Under the pieces are notes generated by a model. The model was not told where the DNA came from. It saw nothing but the letters and a program-made list of their open reading frames with translations, and did not search any database. From NCBI RefSeq assembly GCF_047462415.1, contig NZ_JANSJE010000009.1, positions 65,562 through 129,561 of the forward strand: 64,000 nt of DNA, read 5' to 3'. Position numbers and translations under genes: made by a program. The stretch is from Thermostichus sp047462415 (lineage in GTDB: Bacteria > Cyanobacteriota > Cyanobacteriia > Thermostichales > Thermostichaceae). Shown here piece after piece: positions 8,257-16,827 of this stretch; position 1 is the first letter of the stretch, and each line of letters opens with the position of its first letter.

Positions 8257-8772
8257 CTAATCGCAGAACTGCAGCCGGGATTGCGGCTGGCGCATGGCCG
8301 GATCCAGCTCGCAGATCAGCTCGAAGTTGATCACTCGCCAGCGCTGCGGTGGTCCACCGGCTCCTTCAGGAAGCTGGGAGCTGAAGCTAACCGGCAGGCC
8401 GTAGAGGCGGGGTGGGCCGGGACGGCGATGGGATCCCTGCTCCAGGTAGGGGGTGAGCAAGGGGCGGTAGCGCTCGGCCACGATCACCTGTGTGGCTCGC
8501 ATCCCTTGCATGCGCAGCCGATCCAATTCTTCATGAATCTCGAAGCGGATCCCATCGGCGTGGGTGTGCTGACGAAACCAGCGGCCTTCCCAAAAACGCC
8601 AGCGCCGTCCGGATTGCAGATGTACCAGCTCCTCTTGCTCAGCATCCGCCTCAAAGGCGCCGTGGCGAGGGCAGAGGTAAGTATCGGTCAGCGTGAGGGC
8701 CGCAATCGTTTGCCGACAGTGGGGACACTGAATGCTGGGGCCGAAGATCGGGTAGGAAAAGGCAACGGTCAT
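8257..8772 (-). CDS. TIGR02652 family protein (cyanobacterial)
   Basis: 171 residues of a family confined to cyanobacteria. Near the N-terminus IQCPHCRQTI and YLCPRHGAFEA give a CPHC...CPRH pattern that looks like a small zinc ribbon. The conserved central stretches LVHLQSGRRWRFWEGRWFRQ and HTHADGIRFEIHEELDRL follow. Function unknown to me; the metal site and the HTH cluster suggest a metal-binding role (inference). ATG 8772 was preferred to a GTG four codons upstream because the family starts just before FSYPIFGP. The C-terminal 40 residues are variable. Confidence 0.8.
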   Translation of the reverse strand: MTVAFSYPIFGPSIQCPHCRQTIAALTLTDTYLCPRHGAFEADAEQEELVHLQSGRRWRFWEGRWFRQHTHADGIRFEIHEELDRLRMQGMRATQVIVAERYRPLLTPYLEQGSHRRPGPPRLYGLPVSFSSQLPEGAGGPPQRWRVINFELICELDPAMRQPQSRLQFCD

Positions 8773-8891
8773 AGGTAACCCCACAAAACGCGGCTGAATA
8801 GTCGAGCAAATCCGCAGTTGTCCACATTATAGATGTTGCCTTTTGTGGATCTGGTGCCGATCGCGTGGGCAAAACGCAAGTCAGGATCCCC

Positions 8892-8921
8892 ATGACAAAA
8901 CCAGACGAGATCTTTTAAAAT
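8892..8921 (+). promoter_or_regulatory. likely rimP-nusA promoter
   Basis: ATGACA (8892-8897) and TAAAAT (8916-8921), 18 bases apart, each match the sigma-70 consensus at five of six positions. A transcript starting near 8928 would carry a leader of about 180 bases before rimP. Confidence 0.5.
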
Positions 8922-8997
8922 GGATTGAAGGGAAGCACGCCCAGAGTCTGCACCGGCTCCAGGCAGCTCCCAGGCAATCTCCGCAATGACAACGGGG

Positions 8998-9019
8998 AGT
9001 GGGCAGCGCCCACTTTTTT
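8998..9019 (+). terminator. intrinsic terminator hairpin inside the rimP leader (candidate attenuator)
   Basis: AGTGGGC, loop AGC, GCCCACT, then a run of T (9014-9019) is a textbook rho-independent terminator on the plus strand. The only gene upstream within 700 bases lies on the minus strand, so this hairpin does not end an upstream gene. It sits between the putative promoter at 8892 and rimP at 9109. A second perfect stem (GGGGC, loop TGAGC, GCCCC, about 9029-9043) follows without a T run. The arrangement suggests transcription attenuation of rimP-nusA. Confidence 0.6.
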
Positions 9020-9108
9020 GCTTTTTGGGGGGCTGAGCGCCCCTGTTGCCGGCACCGGCCCAAGTGGGTTTGGATCTGACAGCAACATAGGTTGGCGACG
9101 AGTTGGTT

Positions 9109-9582
9109 ATGGTTCACCCTCTTATTCCACAGTTGGAGAGCTTGGCCCGTCCTGTGGCCGCTCGACTGGGGTATCAATTGGTGCAGATGGTTTTTCACAC
9201 CAATCAGTATCCACCGGTCTTGCGGGTGGACATCCGTCCGCTGGATCCGGATCAAGAAACCAGCCATGCCGATTGCGAAACCATGAGCCAGGCCTTGGAG
9301 GTGGAGCTGGATCGGGTGGATCTGATCCCCGGCCATTATGTGCTGGAGGTCTCCAGCCCCGGCATCACCAACCTGCTCACCAGCGACCGCGACTTTGTGG
9401 TTTTCAAAGGATTTGCGGTGCAGGTGACGGTGGATCCGCCCTACAAGGGCAAAACCGTCTGGTCAGGACACCTACTGGGTCGGGATGAGGAGAACGTTGC
9501 CCTCTCCCTCAAAGGGCGACGAGTCCAGTTGCCCCGCGCCTCAGTCCAGCGCGTTGTCCTCTCAGAGGCAGAAACCGAGTAG
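9109..9582 (+). CDS. rimP: ribosome maturation factor RimP
   Basis: 157 residues, family length. RimP binds the 30S precursor and is needed for pseudoknot maturation of 16S rRNA. Family motifs are present: YVLEVSSPGI near residue 79, DFVVFKGF, and the C-terminal SH3-like barrel with GRDEENVALSLKG. ATG 9109 was chosen; a TTG two codons earlier is less likely. It is followed by nusA after 159 bases, the standard rimP-nusA order, and preceded by the leader hairpin at 8998. Confidence 0.92.
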   Translation: MVHPLIPQLESLARPVAARLGYQLVQMVFHTNQYPPVLRVDIRPLDPDQETSHADCETMSQALEVELDRVDLIPGHYVLEVSSPGITNLLTSDRDFVVFKGFAVQVTVDPPYKGKTVWSGHLLGRDEENVALSLKGRRVQLPRASVQRVVLSEAETE

Positions 9583-9741
9583 AGGAATGGGGATAGAGAG
9601 GACGTTCGGCCGCGAAGTGTGTTGCCCTGTCTTCGCGTCGGAGCTACCTGCTATGCGACGACGCATTTCCCGTCAGGATTGCGGAGCAACAGTGATAGCA
9701 GTTTCATCCCAGCTTAAGTTGCATTAGGAGGACAACAGTTT

Positions 9742-11115
9742 ATGTCGATGGTGCCTCTGCCCGGTTTGGCAGAAATGGTGGAGATGATCTCGCGGGAGCG
9801 CAACCTGCCCCGCCATGTGGTCACCGATGCCCTGCGAGAGGCGCTGCTCAAAGGCTACGAACGCTACCGCAAAACCATCCAGCGAGATGTCGTTTTTGAA
9901 GAAGATCACTTCCGCAACTTCGATGTAGAGTTGGATGTGGAAGCAGGGGGCTTTCGCGTTTTGGCCACCAAAGCCATCGTGGAGCAGGTGCAGGATCCGG
10001 ATCACGAGATCTCCCTGTACGACGTGCAGCAGGACTATCCAGAAGCCGAAGTGGGCTGGCAGGTCATGAGTGACGTTACCCCACAACAGGCGGAATTTGG
10101 CCGCATGGCGGCCATCCAAACCAAGCAGGTGCTGGCGCAAAAGTTACGGGATCAGCAGCGCCGTCTGATTCAGGAAGAGTTCCGCGATCTGGAAAAAACC
10201 GTACTGCAGGCACGGGTGCTGCGCATGGAGCGGCAGAAGGTGATCATGGCTGTTTCCAGCGGTTTCGGCCAGCCAGAGGTGGAGGCCGAGCTGCCTAAGA
10301 AGGAGCAGTTGGCCAGCGATCGCTACACCCCCAACACGGTGATGAAGGTCTACCTCAAACAGGTTTACCAGGGATCCCGGCGGGGGCCGCAGCTTTTGGT
10401 TTCCCGGGCCGATGCCGGCTTGGTGGTCAACCTGTTTGCCAACGAGGTGCCGGAGATCGAAGAGGATATTGTGCGCATCGTGGCGGTGGCGCGGGAGGCC
10501 AACCCCCCTTCCCGCAACGTGGGGCCGCGCACCAAGATCGCCGTCGATACGGTGGAGCGAGACGTGGATCCGGTGGGGGCCTGTATTGGCGCAAGGGGAT
10601 CCCGCATTCAGGCGGTGGTAGCCGAGCTGCGCAACGAGAAAATCGATGTCATCCGCTGGTCGCCGGATCCCGCCACCTACATCGCCAACGCCCTCAGCCC
10701 GGCCAAGGTGGTGGAGGTGCGGCTGGTGGATCCGGAAATCCAACAGGCCCACGTGTTGGTGACCGGCGACCAGCTCAGCCTGGCCATCGGCAAAGAGGGG
10801 CAGAATGTGCGCCTGGCCGCCCGTCTCACCGGCTGGAAAATCGATATTAAAGAAGTGGAGAGCTACCGGGCGGCGCTAGAGGAGGCGCAAGCGCAGGGGC
10901 TGCCCTATCCCTTCATCACGCCGGAGGCTTTGGAACGCTTGCGGCGGCGGGCAGAGCGAGCCGCTCTGGGCCTAGAGGACGAGGAGTACGCAACCAAAGG
11001 CCGCTTGGAGGAAGAGAAGTTGGCCACAGACGACAGGCTGGGAGAAGACTGGGTTGAGGAAGACGAGGACTTCGACTACGATGCCGAGTTCGACATCGCC
11101 CAGCCCCAAGAGTGA
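9742..11115 (+). CDS. nusA: transcription termination/antitermination factor NusA
   Basis: 457 residues. The N-terminal RNA polymerase-binding domain spans about 1-130, then S1 (about 135-200, YTPNTVMKVYLKQV region) and two KH domains (GPRTKIAVDTVE with DPVGACIGARGSRIQAVVAE near 275-295; LSLAIGKEGQNVRLAARLTG near 350). The C-terminus is a strongly acidic tail rather than the AR repeats of E. coli NusA, as in most cyanobacteria. A strong AGGAGG lies ten bases before ATG 9742. The usual ylxR and infB do not follow; ubiX does. Confidence 0.95.
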   Translation: MSMVPLPGLAEMVEMISRERNLPRHVVTDALREALLKGYERYRKTIQRDVVFEEDHFRNFDVELDVEAGGFRVLATKAIVEQVQDPDHEISLYDVQQDYPEAEVGWQVMSDVTPQQAEFGRMAAIQTKQVLAQKLRDQQRRLIQEEFRDLEKTVLQARVLRMERQKVIMAVSSGFGQPEVEAELPKKEQLASDRYTPNTVMKVYLKQVYQGSRRGPQLLVSRADAGLVVNLFANEVPEIEEDIVRIVAVAREANPPSRNVGPRTKIAVDTVERDVDPVGACIGARGSRIQAVVAELRNEKIDVIRWSPDPATYIANALSPAKVVEVRLVDPEIQQAHVLVTGDQLSLAIGKEGQNVRLAARLTGWKIDIKEVESYRAALEEAQAQGLPYPFITPEALERLRRRAERAALGLEDEEYATKGRLEEEKLATDDRLGEDWVEEDEDFDYDAEFDIAQPQE

Positions 11116-11170
11116 GATCAGAGAGAGCTCTCCTCGCTAGACTTGAGCAGAAGACGTTCTGCGGCGGCCC

Positions 11171-11818
11171 TTGACATCCTCTCTGCCCATCATCCTTGGC
11201 GTCTCAGGCGCCTCTGGGATGCTTTATGCTGTGCGGGCTTTGCACGTCCTGCTCAGCCTGGATTACCGCGTCGAAGTGGTGGTCTCCAAGGCGGCCTATC
11301 AGGTGTGGCAGGGAGAGCAAGGGGTGCTGTTGCCGGTGGATCCCCGGCAGCAGGCGCAATTTTGGCGGCAGCAGGCCGAAAGCGAGGGCGGATCCCTGGT
11401 CTGCCACCGTTGGCAGGAGGTGGGGGCAACCATCGCCAGTGGCTCTTATCGCACCCAGGGGATGCTGGTGATCCCGTGCAGCATGGGGACGGTGGCTAAG
11501 TTGGCTGCCGGCCTGAGCTCAGATCTGCTGGAGCGGGCGGCCGACGTGCAGCTTAAAGAAGGTCGCCGTCTGGTCATTGTGCCGCGGGAAACCCCCTTTA
11601 GCCTGATCCACCTGCGCAACTTGACCACTCTGGCGGAAGCAGGGGTGCGCATTGTCCCGGCCATTCCGGCCTGGTACCACCAGCCGCGCACCCTCTTGGA
11701 TTTGGTGGATTTTGTCGTGGTGAAGGCGCTGGATCAGTTCGGCATCGACAGCGACCTTATCCAGCGCTGGCAGGGGATGCGCCAGCGGCAGATCCTCAAG
11801 CTGCCCCCAGAGGACTAA
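11171..11818 (+). CDS. ubiX: flavin prenyltransferase UbiX
   Basis: 215 residues. UbiX makes prenylated FMN, the cofactor of UbiD-type decarboxylases, from FMN and dimethylallyl phosphate. Motifs GVSGASG (about 10-16), PCSMGTVAKLAAGLS (about 101-115) and VPRETPFS (about 135-142) are intact. The start is TTG at 11171 (LTSSLPIILGVSG); no ATG or GTG is suitably placed upstream. It is 55 bases downstream of nusA on the same strand. No ubiD is in the window. Confidence 0.9.
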   Translation: MTSSLPIILGVSGASGMLYAVRALHVLLSLDYRVEVVVSKAAYQVWQGEQGVLLPVDPRQQAQFWRQQAESEGGSLVCHRWQEVGATIASGSYRTQGMLVIPCSMGTVAKLAAGLSSDLLERAADVQLKEGRRLVIVPRETPFSLIHLRNLTTLAEAGVRIVPAIPAWYHQPRTLLDLVDFVVVKALDQFGIDSDLIQRWQGMRQRQILKLPPED

Positions 11819-11819
11819 G

Positions 11820-11870
11820 GGGATCCCCTCACCCCCAGCCCCTCTCCCAGAGGGAGAGGGGAGTTATCTT
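11820..11870. repeat. interspersed CCCTCACCCC-CTCTCCC repeat, copy 1
   Basis: Reads CCCTCACCCCCAGCCCCTCT then CCCAGAGGGAGAGGGGAG. The distal half is an imperfect inverted repeat (CTCTCCC/GGGAGAG). The same unit recurs at about 15468, 16838, 36105 and 43318 in both orientations. Confidence 0.8.
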
Positions 11871-11898
11871 AGAGCTTGCTGCCACCTACCCACCCTCG

Positions 11899-12540
11899 AT
11901 GAGTCTTTTGGCCAGCTCTTTAAGTTACGCCTACAGCAACAGCGACCTGCTAGTTCAAGCTTTCCTCCAGCACCTACAACTGGTGGCGGTGCCGCTGGGG
12001 ATCGCGTTGCTGGTGGGCCTGCCCTTGGGTTTTGGCAGCTCCCGCTCGCAGGTGGTTTCCCTCGTGGTGATCAATGCCTTCGGCAGCTTGCGGGTGATCC
12101 CCAGCTTGGCGATTTTGTTTTTGGCCATTCCCTACTTTGGCCTTGGCTTTCAGTCGGCGGCGATTGCCCTGACGATCTTGGCCTTGCCCCCCATTTTAAT
12201 CAGCACGGATGTGGCCTTCCGCAGTCTCGATCCGGCTCTACGCGAAGCTGCTTTGGGAATGGGCATGACGCCGGCGCAGGTGCTACGCCATGTGGAGATC
12301 CCCTTGGCGTTGCCGGTAATCTTGGCCGGTGTTAAAACCGCTACTATCGAGGTCATTGCCAGCGCCACGTTGGCCGCCTTTATCGGGGCGGGCGGGCTGG
12401 GCAGCTTCATCACGCTGGGGTTTGCCCTCTACGACAACGCTATCCTGTTGGTGGGAGCAATCCCGGTGGCGCTGTTGGCCATTGGTGCCGAAATTCTCCT
12501 CGGCGCTTTGCAGCGAGCTCTGGAGCCGCCCCAAGCCTAG
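11899..12540 (+). CDS. ABC transporter permease, glycine betaine/osmoprotectant (OpuB/ProW) type
   Basis: 213 residues with about five to six membrane helices and the permease EAA loop REAALGMGMTPAQVLRHVEI PLALPVILAG near 116-145, which docks the ATPase. Sequence around GLPLGFGSSRS and GSLRVIPSLAILFLAIPYFG is typical of single-domain OpuBB/OpuBD/YehW permeases. No matching ATPase or binding protein is adjacent; the ABC genes at 15541-18039 belong to another family. The gene lies 80 bases after ubiX across a repeat and seven bases before the sensor kinase gene. The substrate (betaine, choline or other) is not readable. Confidence 0.8.
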   Translation: MSLLASSLSYAYSNSDLLVQAFLQHLQLVAVPLGIALLVGLPLGFGSSRSQVVSLVVINAFGSLRVIPSLAILFLAIPYFGLGFQSAAIALTILALPPILISTDVAFRSLDPALREAALGMGMTPAQVLRHVEIPLALPVILAGVKTATIEVIASATLAAFIGAGGLGSFITLGFALYDNAILLVGAIPVALLAIGAEILLGALQRALEPPQA

Positions 12541-12547
12541 GGATCCC

Positions 12548-15532
12548 ATGCTGTTTTCCTCTTCTTCTCCAATGCACCTGCCCTTCCTCACTTCTCGAGC
12601 GGTTCCTTTGCAGGTGGCGCTGCTGTTGCCGCTGCTGTTGGCAGTGGCTGGGGGGGCAGGCGGGGTGGGCTATCTCTCCTGGCGGGCTGGCCGGCAGATG
12701 GCGCTGCAGTTGGCCGAGCACCTGAAGAGTGAGGTTAACCATCGCACTGAAGAGCACCTCAGGCGCTATCTCCAAGCCCCCCTTCAGATCAATGCCCTCA
12801 ATCAAGGGGCAGTCCAGTGGGAGCTACTGCCCAATTTGGCCGCGCTTCAGCCGCAAGATCTGGAGAGGCTTGAGGCCTATTTTGCCCGCCAGTTGCAGCA
12901 GTTTCCCGAGCTGAGCTATATCGGCTTTGTCTCAGCGGAGGGGGGGTTTGTAACCGCCCGCCGCCACACCGGTGGGTCGATCTGGACCTACCACACGCCA
13001 GGCCTGAAGCCGGGATCCGTCCAGGGCTGCCAGCGGGATCCGGAAAGCGGGGATCCCACCGGCTTGACGCGGCAGTTGGGCTTTGTGGATTTGCGGCGGC
13101 TGTCTTGGTTTCCCGAAATCCTGCAACAGGAAGGGGCCCGCCGTACCTGGGTGGTGAGCAACTTTTTTGTCGAGTTTCCCAATCAGAGGCCGGAGCGGCT
13201 GATCCTGACAGCGCTGCCCTTGGCCGAGGCGGAGGGGCGGGTTTACGGCAGCTTGGTGGCTGCTCTCTCGGCTCAGCAACTGCAGGCTTTTCTGGAGGAT
13301 CTGCAGGCCAGCTTGGCGTATCCAGGGGTGAGCTGGTTGCTGGATGAAGAGGGCCAGGTGGTGGCCGGCAGGGAGGAGCTGTCTCCCCAGCCGCTGCTGC
13401 TGGCTGTGCAAGAGCAGGTGGGATCCTGGGCAACGGCGGCCTCTGAAGGTTTGCTGCGCCTCAGGGTGGACGGGATCCCTTACTGGGTGCAGGTGATGGC
13501 CATTCAGGATCAATGGGGGCCGGGCTTTTATTTCGTCTACGGGATCCCGGAGGGCGCCCTTTTAGCCCCTGTCTATGCCAGTGCTCGGCAGGCGGCCCTG
13601 TTGGGGGGTGGGCTGCTGCTGGGCTTTTTGGCCGCCGGGATCCTCCTCAGCGAAGCCCTCTCTCGTCCGCTGCGCCGCCTTACCCAAATAGCGGAGCAAT
13701 TTGTGCACACTGAGATCCTGGCCTGGCCCCCTGTGGATCCCGGCCCTATCCAAGAAGTGCAGACCCTGGCCAAGGCTTGGCAGCAGGCGGCCACCAACCA
13801 ACAAGCTTTGCTGGATCGCCTCTGGCAACAGCAGCAGCAGTACCGCGCTGTGGTGGAGCAGCAGACGGAGCTGATCTGCCGCTCTTTGCCCGATAGCTGC
13901 ATCGCCTATGCTAACCCTGCCTACCTGCGCTTTTTTGGCCGTTCCGCAGAAGAAGCGATAGGTAGCCGTTGGGTGGACTCTCTGCCGCCGCAAGAACGGG
14001 AGGCGGTGCTGCAGTCCCTTGCGGCTCTGACGCCTGAGCACCCTTACCACCGCAGCGAGCGGGAGTACCCCGGCGAAGATGGCCAATCCCGCTGGGTGAG
14101 CTGGGTGGATCAGGGCATTTTCAACAGCCAGGGCCAACTGGTGGAGATCCTGTCGGTGGGGCGGGAGATCACCGAGCAAAAGCGGATCCAACAGCAGCTA
14201 GAAGCCCTCAACCGGGAGCTGGAAGCCCAGGTGGCGCTGCGCACCGCCAAGCTGCAGCAGTCTTTGCGCTTTGAGGCGGTGCTGCGCTCCCTCAGCGGCC
14301 AGATGGTGGCCGGCCTCAAGGAGGGGGAGATCCTGGAAGAGGTGGTCAAGAGCCTGGCCGAGGCCCTCAACCTAACCGGCTGTCATATTTTCTTGACTGG
14401 CGCCGATGGATCCTCTTGGATCCCGGCTTGCTCGTTTCCGGAGAAGGCGGATCCCGCCTGCCTCAACGATCCCGAGCTGAGGCACCTGCTGCACTCCCAT
14501 GCGTTTCTTGACCAGCCCTGGGAAGTCCACTGCTGTTGTCAAAAGGAGCGAGGGGGGCACTGGGTACAGCTTTTGGCTTGCTCCCTTTGGGACAAGCAAG
14601 AGCGGCTGGGGCTGCTGCTGTTGGAGCGGCAGCAGGAGTTTTCCGAAGCGGAGAGACAACTGGCCTATCAGGTGGCCAACCTGTCTGCTCTGGCTCTGCG
14701 GCAGGCCCGTCTGTATGAGGCGGCCCAGGCCCAGGTAAAGGAATTGGAGCGGCTCAACCTGCTCAAGGACGATTTCTTGAGCACCGTCTCCCACGAGCTG
14801 CGCACCCCCATGACCAATGTGCGCATGGCCCTACAAATGTTGCAAATAGCCCGCGATAACCCCGAGAAGCAGCAGCACTATTTCGCCATCGCCCTCAAGG
14901 AATGCAACCGACAAATTGATCTCATCAACGACCTGCTGGACATGCAGCGGCTGGCAGCCGAGAAGTATCTGCTCCAACCCGAAGAGATCTTTCTGCCGCG
15001 CTATTTGCGGGATCTGGTGGCGGCAGTTCAGCCCCTGGCCCAGGCCAAAAACCAAAGTTTGCAACTGCATCTAGAAGAGGGGATCCCACCCCTTGAGGCG
15101 GATCCCACGGCCCTGGGCCGCATCTTGCGCGAGCTGCTGCACAACGCCGTCAAATACACCGCCCCCGCGGGATCCATCCACCTGCAGGTGGCCTGGGAAG
15201 GAGAAGGGATCCTCTTTGTCTGCAGCAACAGCAGCGAGATCCCGGAATCGGAGCTGCCCCGCATCTTTGAGAAGTTCTACCGCATCCCGCAGTCGGATCG
15301 CTGGAAGCACGGCGGCACCGGCCTGGGGCTGGCCCTGGTCAAGCAACTGGTGGAGCACATGGGGGGCCAGATCTCCGTCAGCAGCTTGGAAGGATGGACG
15401 CATTTTCGCGTTTGGCTGCCCCAAGCCAGAACAGCATCTCACCTGCAGAAACAGAGAAGCGAAAGCTCCCCTCTCCCCCAGGGAGAGGGGCTGGGGGTGA
15501 GGGGATCCCCCAGGGAGAGGGGCTGGGGGTGA
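12548..15532 (+). CDS. membrane sensor histidine kinase (Cache-HAMP-PAS-GAF-HisKA-HATPase)
   Basis: 994 residues. TM1 is about 20-45, then an extracytoplasmic Cache-like sensor of some 300 residues, TM2 about 345-368 (LLGGGLLLGFLAAGILLSEA), HAMP about 369-420, PAS about 430-545, GAF about 575-720, HisKA with SHELRTP near 748-754, and an HATPase domain with HNAVKY (N box) and GTGLGLAL. The phosphoacceptor His is present. No receiver domain or adjacent response regulator is seen, so the partner is unknown. The last 22 residues (SSPLPQGEGLGVRGS...) are translated interspersed repeat. The start ATG lies seven bases after the permease stop, suggesting co-transcription. Confidence 0.88.
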   Translation: MLFSSSSPMHLPFLTSRAVPLQVALLLPLLLAVAGGAGGVGYLSWRAGRQMALQLAEHLKSEVNHRTEEHLRRYLQAPLQINALNQGAVQWELLPNLAALQPQDLERLEAYFARQLQQFPELSYIGFVSAEGGFVTARRHTGGSIWTYHTPGLKPGSVQGCQRDPESGDPTGLTRQLGFVDLRRLSWFPEILQQEGARRTWVVSNFFVEFPNQRPERLILTALPLAEAEGRVYGSLVAALSAQQLQAFLEDLQASLAYPGVSWLLDEEGQVVAGREELSPQPLLLAVQEQVGSWATAASEGLLRLRVDGIPYWVQVMAIQDQWGPGFYFVYGIPEGALLAPVYASARQAALLGGGLLLGFLAAGILLSEALSRPLRRLTQIAEQFVHTEILAWPPVDPGPIQEVQTLAKAWQQAATNQQALLDRLWQQQQQYRAVVEQQTELICRSLPDSCIAYANPAYLRFFGRSAEEAIGSRWVDSLPPQEREAVLQSLAALTPEHPYHRSEREYPGEDGQSRWVSWVDQGIFNSQGQLVEILSVGREITEQKRIQQQLEALNRELEAQVALRTAKLQQSLRFEAVLRSLSGQMVAGLKEGEILEEVVKSLAEALNLTGCHIFLTGADGSSWIPACSFPEKADPACLNDPELRHLLHSHAFLDQPWEVHCCCQKERGGHWVQLLACSLWDKQERLGLLLLERQQEFSEAERQLAYQVANLSALALRQARLYEAAQAQVKELERLNLLKDDFLSTVSHELRTPMTNVRMALQMLQIARDNPEKQQHYFAIALKECNRQIDLINDLLDMQRLAAEKYLLQPEEIFLPRYLRDLVAAVQPLAQAKNQSLQLHLEEGIPPLEADPTALGRILRELLHNAVKYTAPAGSIHLQVAWEGEGILFVCSNSSEIPESELPRIFEKFYRIPQSDRWKHGGTGLGLALVKQLVEHMGGQISVSSLEGWTHFRVWLPQARTASHLQKQRSESSPLPQGEGLGVRGSPRERGWG

Positions 15533-15540
15533 GGGGCCAC
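15468..15540. repeat. interspersed G-rich repeat, copies 2a/2b, partly coding
   Basis: Two tandem units of GGGAGAGGGGCTGGGGGTGA type, the inverse of the copy at 11820. They lie over the last codons of the sensor kinase gene and end one base before the stop of the convergent binding-protein gene. Confidence 0.85.
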
Positions 15541-16800
15541 CTATCCCGGCAAAACCTGTTGCTGCCAGAGGGCTTCCAGTTGCACCGTGTATTCGGGGTG
15601 GACGATGGGCACAGCGCCGGCGATGGCCTCGCGAATGGGGATCCCGGCGGCAGCTTCTAGCTGGGCAAAGTTGGTCTGCAGCTCGGCAGACAGACGACGG
15701 ATATCGATCAGGGGCAGATCCCCCCACACATCCGGCTTGAACTTTTCCAGTTGTCCTTCCGGGCTGGCCAAGAGCTCCGCCAAAACCATTGCCCCCCAAG
15801 GGTTGGCCGCGTTGATGGGAATGGCCGTGAACGAGGGATCGATCAAGCTGGTGCCGGGGATTCCATAGGGGGTGGTGCTGGGGGGAAACTGGCCGTTGCC
15901 CTTGCGCAAGATCACCTGGTCGATAAAGGTGGGGATCAGCCACACCTCGCCGTTGGCAAATAGTTCCGCCAGGCGGGCAAAGGTGGGTGGATAGGTTTGC
16001 CCTCGCCGCCACAACAAGGGATCCAGCTTTTTCAGGTAGTCCACCAGAGCGGGGGATTGTTGCGCCCAAAGCTCGGCATTGAACTCCGGCCCGCTGTATT
16101 GGGCATGGCCTCCTGTCACACCGTAGAAGGCGCTCAACAGAAAGCGGCTACCGTGAAAATCCGGCGGGGCCACGTAGGCGAACCGGCCTGGATTGGCCTC
16201 GGCCCAGGCCAACAATTCGGCATAGCTCCGGGGCGGATTGGGCACCCGTTCGGCATTGTAGGCCATCAGGAAATAGTTGCCGGTGTAGGGGGCAGAATAG
16301 CCTTCGGTGGGCAGGCCAAAATCCGTTGCGATATCGGCAGGGTTGTAGAACTGCAGGCTGGGCAGTTTCTGGGCAAAGGGGCCGTAGAGCAAGTTCCCCT
16401 GCTTGAGGGTGCGGAAATTGTTGCCGTTGATCCAAATCAGATCAAGGCTGCCGCCGCTGCGCAACCCGGCCTGCACCTCTCCAATCACTTTGTTGACCGC
16501 TTCCAAGGTATCCGTGAGCGGGATCCGGTTCAAACGAATGTCATGGCGCTCTTGCAACTGCCGCTTGACCCAGCCATCCACAAAACCGTTGATGGCCTCG
16601 CTGCCGCTCCACATGGCCCAATTCACCTGGCTGCCCCGCGCCCGCTCCAGGATATCTGCCCAGCTCAGGGATCCCAACTCCACTGGGTTCTCGCCGGTGT
16701 TTTGCGCCAGAGGAGAGCTTTGCCCAACCAGCCAAGCCCCTAGGGATCCCAGGCCCGCCAACACCTGCCGCCGCTTCCAGAAAACGCCTTTGGGTTGCAT
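15541..16800 (-). CDS. ABC transporter substrate-binding protein, YnjB type
   Basis: 419 residues. The N-terminus has twin arginines followed by a hydrophobic core (KRRQVLAGLGSLGAWLVG), so export by Tat or Sec is likely. The mature part has the extracellular solute-binding fold with family-typical stretches VNWAMWSGSEAINGFVDGWV, GGSLDLIWINGNNFRTLKQG and APYTGNYFLMAYNAERVPNP, resembling E. coli YnjB. The ligand is unknown. The gene is 27 bases upstream of the ATPase stop in genomic order but transcribed after it: the ATPase (18039 to 16828) comes first on the minus strand, then this gene. Confidence 0.8.
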   Translation of the reverse strand: MQPKGVFWKRRQVLAGLGSLGAWLVGQSSPLAQNTGENPVELGSLSWADILERARGSQVNWAMWSGSEAINGFVDGWVKRQLQERHDIRLNRIPLTDTLEAVNKVIGEVQAGLRSGGSLDLIWINGNNFRTLKQGNLLYGPFAQKLPSLQFYNPADIATDFGLPTEGYSAPYTGNYFLMAYNAERVPNPPRSYAELLAWAEANPGRFAYVAPPDFHGSRFLLSAFYGVTGGHAQYSGPEFNAELWAQQSPALVDYLKKLDPLLWRRGQTYPPTFARLAELFANGEVWLIPTFIDQVILRKGNGQFPPSTTPYGIPGTSLIDPSFTAIPINAANPWGAMVLAELLASPEGQLEKFKPDVWGDLPLIDIRRLSAELQTNFAQLEAAAGIPIREAIAGAVPIVHPEYTVQLEALWQQQVLPG

Positions 16801-16827
16801 GGCCTCACCTCTGTCTAGGTTCCAGAT

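Noticed and set aside
15071..16069. A 332-codon minus-strand frame spanning the kinase 3' end and binding-protein gene
   Set aside because: Crosses two real genes on opposite strands and translates the repeat; no independent signal.
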